Shown: positions 61,776-64,000 of the stretch, piece by piece
How positions within the stretch are numbered: position 1 is the first letter of the stretch
How the letters are laid out: every line of letters begins with the position of its first letter
NCBI RefSeq assembly: GCF_015595035.1
Contig: NZ_JADNRN010000003.1
Location: 558,001-622,000, forward strand
Direction of reading: 5' to 3'
Length of the DNA stretch: 64,000 bases
Source of the DNA: Marinibium conchae
GTDB lineage: Bacteria > Pseudomonadota > Gammaproteobacteria > Enterobacterales > Alteromonadaceae
Made by a program: the position numbers and the translations under genes
Notes under the pieces: generated by a model
What the model was told of the DNA's origin: nothing
Databases searched by the model: none
Seen by the model: the letters and a program-made list of their open reading frames with translations, nothing else

Positions 61776-62933
61776 TTAATACCAAACTGAGGCAAAGATG
61801 CGCAGCACATTCGCCGAGAAACCGAATAATGGCTCTTCACCAACCGGTGCGTCTGCAGTTGCGTCGCGGAAATCGTCATAGGCAAACTTCATATAATCCC
61901 ACTCAAAGTGTACCGAACTTTTTTTGAAGGTCGCTGTTTGCGAAAATTGCCATTCGTAAGCCACGCTAATTCCAGCGGTCAGACCGTTGTAGGTGCTCAT
62001 TTCCTTGTCACGCGCCATGAAATTAAACTCATTAGGGCGATTAAATAGGTCTTGATAGAAGTCGGCCTTGTCTTGCTCGTAATAGCGAACAAAGACTTCG
62101 AATAACCAACTGTCTTTGTAGGGTTGCAAATACCCGATGCGGAAATTACGCGCTTTAATGCCCCAAGTATCATTGTAGGTTCGCGCATCGCCATACAAGG
62201 CAGCGCGATAAGGTAGATAGTAATTCGCGTTTATGGAATAAGCCGTGCTTGAGCGTGTACGAGGATAGGTTTCAGTAGCAAAAGAAAAGCCTCGATCGGT
62301 ACTGGAGTCAAGGAAGCGCACGGCGCGATAAGGGTTATTCAAATAGCCTTCATCAGAAATATGCTCTATGTTAAAACCTAGGATAAGACTTTTGGTAGCG
62401 ACTTGGCTAAAACCTAGCCCAAACTTTTGACGATTAGCTTCCTCTTCAAAGCTCTCATCGCCTCTTCGACCTACAACATCCCACCCTTTGGAATAACTAA
62501 GGCTGATGGTGCTGAGATCGCCAAAAAAGTCTTGGCTCACGCCTAAATAAACAGAGTTAGCCTCAAAGTCATTTTCGCTACTGTTAGTAAAGCTTGTGCT
62601 GATGAGAGTCTTGTTATTAAGGAAGTCGATACCAACGGTTTTTTCTTTACGCACCTCTTGGTAAGGGCTAGCTGTAGAGCGCACATCGATTGACGCTCCT
62701 GATACAGTATCGACGTAGTAGTTTGCAGAGATCGACACTCTGCCGGCGATGTTTTTGCGGAGCAAAACCGACGGCCCGTCAATGGTCACGCCATCACCTT
62801 CGTAAGCGTGGTAGAGTACATCGGCTCGTTCGGTAGGTAGTACCGCCGCCTTCGCTAGACCTGCAAACAGCACACTGATAACAAGTGCAAGCGCAACAAC
62901 AAACGCGCTCGCATTATTCAGATTTTGACGCAT
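61776..62933 (-). CDS. DUF3570 outer-membrane beta-barrel protein
   Basis: A 385-residue protein from ATG 62933, which gives a signal peptide (MRQNLNNASAFVVALALVIS, ending LAKA). The DUF3570 pattern is evident: ERADVLYHAYEGDGVTIDGP, VSISANYYVDTVSGASIDV, then repeated amphipathic strands (ISLSYSKGWDVVGRRGDESF, WLFEVFVRYYEQDKADFYQD) and the terminal aromatic LRIFASVWY. The family is predicted to form a barrel of unknown function and occurs next to DUF4266 and TlpA-like genes, as here. The DUF4266 gene is 19 bp upstream. Confidence 0.92.
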   Translation of the reverse strand: MRQNLNNASAFVVALALVISVLFAGLAKAAVLPTERADVLYHAYEGDGVTIDGPSVLLRKNIAGRVSISANYYVDTVSGASIDVRSTASPYQEVRKEKTVGIDFLNNKTLISTSFTNSSENDFEANSVYLGVSQDFFGDLSTISLSYSKGWDVVGRRGDESFEEEANRQKFGLGFSQVATKSLILGFNIEHISDEGYLNNPYRAVRFLDSSTDRGFSFATETYPRTRSSTAYSINANYYLPYRAALYGDARTYNDTWGIKARNFRIGYLQPYKDSWLFEVFVRYYEQDKADFYQDLFNRPNEFNFMARDKEMSTYNGLTAGISVAYEWQFSQTATFKKSSVHFEWDYMKFAYDDFRDATADAPVGEEPLFGFSANVLRIFASVWY

Positions 62934-62952
62934 AGCCTGCACCAAGCCTTGA

Positions 62953-63225
62953 TTAGTTGCAGCCACAACCGCCACCTGCTCCGCCATCGGCACCACGGGC
63001 ACCTTCTCGCGATTCAAATACGTGCTTGGCATAAGCCAAAGCCACCGGATTACGATTCATACTCATGATGGGGTCGGCCAAGTTGCTTCGCTCATAGGGT
63101 TTAACCCAGGGCTCTAAGTCTGCGAGTGGATTTAAACTCTCTAGGGTGCTAGCACAACCACTACCCAAGAGCGCAAGGCTAGCTACTAGCGTTAATTTTA
63201 TAGAAGACTTTTTGAATAAATTCAT
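62953..63225 (-). CDS. DUF4266 lipoprotein
   Basis: A 90-residue lipoprotein (LLGSGCAS, Cys24). The mature peptide contains the DUF4266 signature EPWVKPYERSNLADPIMSMN and ends in a Gly-rich, Cys-containing tail (GADGGAGGGCGCN). GGGAG lies 8 bases upstream of the ATG. Function unknown, but the family is tightly linked to DUF3570 and to periplasmic thioredoxins or ApbE flavinylation genes elsewhere. The two tail cysteines could be handled by the neighbouring TlpA-like protein (inference). Confidence 0.92.
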   Translation of the reverse strand: MNLFKKSSIKLTLVASLALLGSGCASTLESLNPLADLEPWVKPYERSNLADPIMSMNRNPVALAYAKHVFESREGARGADGGAGGGCGCN

Positions 63226-63229
63226 TGTG

Positions 63230-63760
63230 TTACTCCCTCATTAGCATTTTTATAGCTTTTTCGTATTTTTTCTCATCACCCTTTCTATAACCAGGGTGCA
63301 ATAAACGCACATTGCCATCACGGTCGACCATGACAGTCGTAGGCATTGCATTCACATCGTATAACTTGCTTACGTCACCAGCGGTATCAAACAACACTGG
63401 AAAACTCACTTCAATATCGTCCAATAAAACGTTGGCTTTTTCTTTTTCGTCATCAACATTCACGGCTAATATCTCAACACCTAAATCAGCGTATTCTTGA
63501 TAGAGCTCTTCAAAGGCCGGTAACTCTTCACGGCATGGACCACACCAGCTCGCCCAAAAATTCACCAAAACGATATTGCCACGCTGTTCCGACAAGCGCA
63601 TATTTCCACCGTCTTTACTTTCTAATGTGAAGTCAGGAGAGGGCTTACCAGTAACTGGGCCCGACGCCTGAGCGCTCCCAAAACTGAGTGCGAGGGTGGT
63701 TGCGCCTAATAACAATAACTGACGAAGGGATAATCTTGAGTGTGCTTTTCTAAAAATCAT
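63230..63760 (-). CDS. TlpA-family periplasmic thioredoxin
   Basis: A 176-residue exported thioredoxin-fold protein. Signal peptide to about residue 32 (AQASG), active site NFWASWCGPCREE with Cys73 and Cys76, and the cis-Pro loop NAMPTTVMVDRDG. TlpA/ResA-type proteins reduce specific disulfides or apocytochromes in the periplasm. It begins 8 bases after AGGA and ends 4 bp before the DUF4266 gene. The link suggests a role in maturing the Cys-rich DUF4266 protein or in a redox pathway with DUF3570. Confidence 0.95.
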   Translation of the reverse strand: MIFRKAHSRLSLRQLLLLGATTLALSFGSAQASGPVTGKPSPDFTLESKDGGNMRLSEQRGNIVLVNFWASWCGPCREELPAFEELYQEYADLGVEILAVNVDDEKEKANVLLDDIEVSFPVLFDTAGDVSKLYDVNAMPTTVMVDRDGNVRLLHPGYRKGDEKKYEKAIKMLMRE

Positions 63761-63775
63761 AATAGTGTCCTGTAA

Positions 63776-64000
63776 TTAAAAGAAGAATGTTGTGCTTAGC
63801 GTGAACGCCAAATTATGAACATCCTTTTCTACTCCGATAATGTCGCTGTTGAATATGTGATCCTTCACATCCACTCTCAGCGCCCAAAAATCGGTAAGTA
63901 ATAATCGATACCCTGCTCCAACACTGACTGTAAAACGCTCGTCACCACCAAACTCGGTACTGCCAGCGCCCATCAACAAGTAAAAGTCAGAATTAAAGAC
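63776..64000 (-). CDS. outer-membrane beta-barrel protein, 3' end only
   Basis: The last 74 residues of an outer-membrane barrel; the frame is open to the window edge, so the N-terminus lies outside. The visible part (FYLLMGAGSTEFGGDERFTV, VGAGYRLLLTDFWALRVDVK, NLAFTLSTTFFF) shows four strands and a terminal Phe. The pattern GAGYR.LLTD..ALR.D..D resembles the OMP family associated with myxobacterial-type clusters. It lies 15 bp before the TlpA gene on the same strand and belongs to the cluster. Confidence 0.85.
   Translation of the reverse strand, partial: VFNSDFYLLMGAGSTEFGGDERFTVSVGAGYRLLLTDFWALRVDVKDHIFNSDIIGVEKDVHNLAFTLSTTFFF

Noticed and set aside
1-64000. CRISPR arrays, tRNA/rRNA genes, insertion sequences, integrases, prophage or toxin-antitoxin pairs
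   Set aside because: Looked for on both strands; no repeat-spacer pattern, cloverleaf-like CCA region, transposase motif or phage gene was found.

Overview
The window is a gene-dense piece of a gammaproteobacterial chromosome, most likely a marine Alteromonadales (Alteromonadaceae-like) bacterium. The evidence is the mix of TonB-dependent receptor, OprP-type porin, HiPIP, GH9 cellulase, DUF3570/DUF4266 genes, LytS/LytTR regulators and many outer-membrane lipoproteins, at moderate GC content. I saw no tRNA, rRNA, insertion sequence, integrase or CRISPR array. Several genes appear to start at TTG with a good Shine-Dalgarno sequence.

Layout. 0-2.5 kb: the end of an RND efflux pump. 2.6-7.3 kb: a phosphate/polyphosphate neighbourhood, with a VTC-domain polymerase, a DUF4956 membrane protein, an OprP-like porin, and an outer-membrane protein behind a three-unit Pho box. 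7.4-10.4 kb: exonuclease III, MoeA and MoeB. 10.7-18.3 kb: TonB receptor, LytS/LytTR two-component pair, and a secreted KatG. 18.6-26.3 kb: a sigma54-controlled export operon holding a 43-residue membrane peptide, HlyD/MacA adaptor, ABC ATPase, two FtsX permeases, an NtrC-type activator and its kinase. 26.4-31.5 kb: moaB-moaC-moaD, TapT-like DTW protein, VOC protein, amidase, GST. 31.5-39.1 kb: a second, paralogous sigma54-controlled export operon in which the two permeases are one 825-residue protein. 39.1-40.6 kb: HiPIP, a 38-residue membrane peptide, flavin reductase, CPXCG protein. 40.8-43.4 kb: HNH protein and a FAN1-like VRR-NUC nuclease fused to a DnaQ-type exonuclease. 43.5-47.6 kb: a PotD-like binding protein with a hybrid histidine kinase and no transporter. 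47.9-51.5 kb: GH9 cellulase lipoprotein under a LacI-type operator, plus small conserved proteins. 51.6-64.0 kb: one long minus-strand cluster of ExbB/TolQ, two ExbD, an AgmX/PglI (TonB-like) protein, three TPR or coiled-coil lipoproteins, DUF3570, DUF4266, TlpA and an OMP that runs off the window.

Strongest candidates for something new. (1) The 51.6-64.0 kb cluster has the part list of the Myxococcus Agl-Glt/Nfs envelope-spanning motors. One of its two ExbD subunits has Asn where the proton-carrying Asp normally sits. (2) The two paralogous exporter/two-component modules each carry their own sigma54 promoter and inverted-repeat enhancer. One includes an unannotated leader peptide, and the other activator has a natural GAFTDA variant of the GAFTGA loop. 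(3) The VTC-DUF4956-OprP operon sits beside a Pho-box-controlled outer-membrane gene whose real start is probably TTG. All family assignments come from reading motifs by eye; no database search was run.
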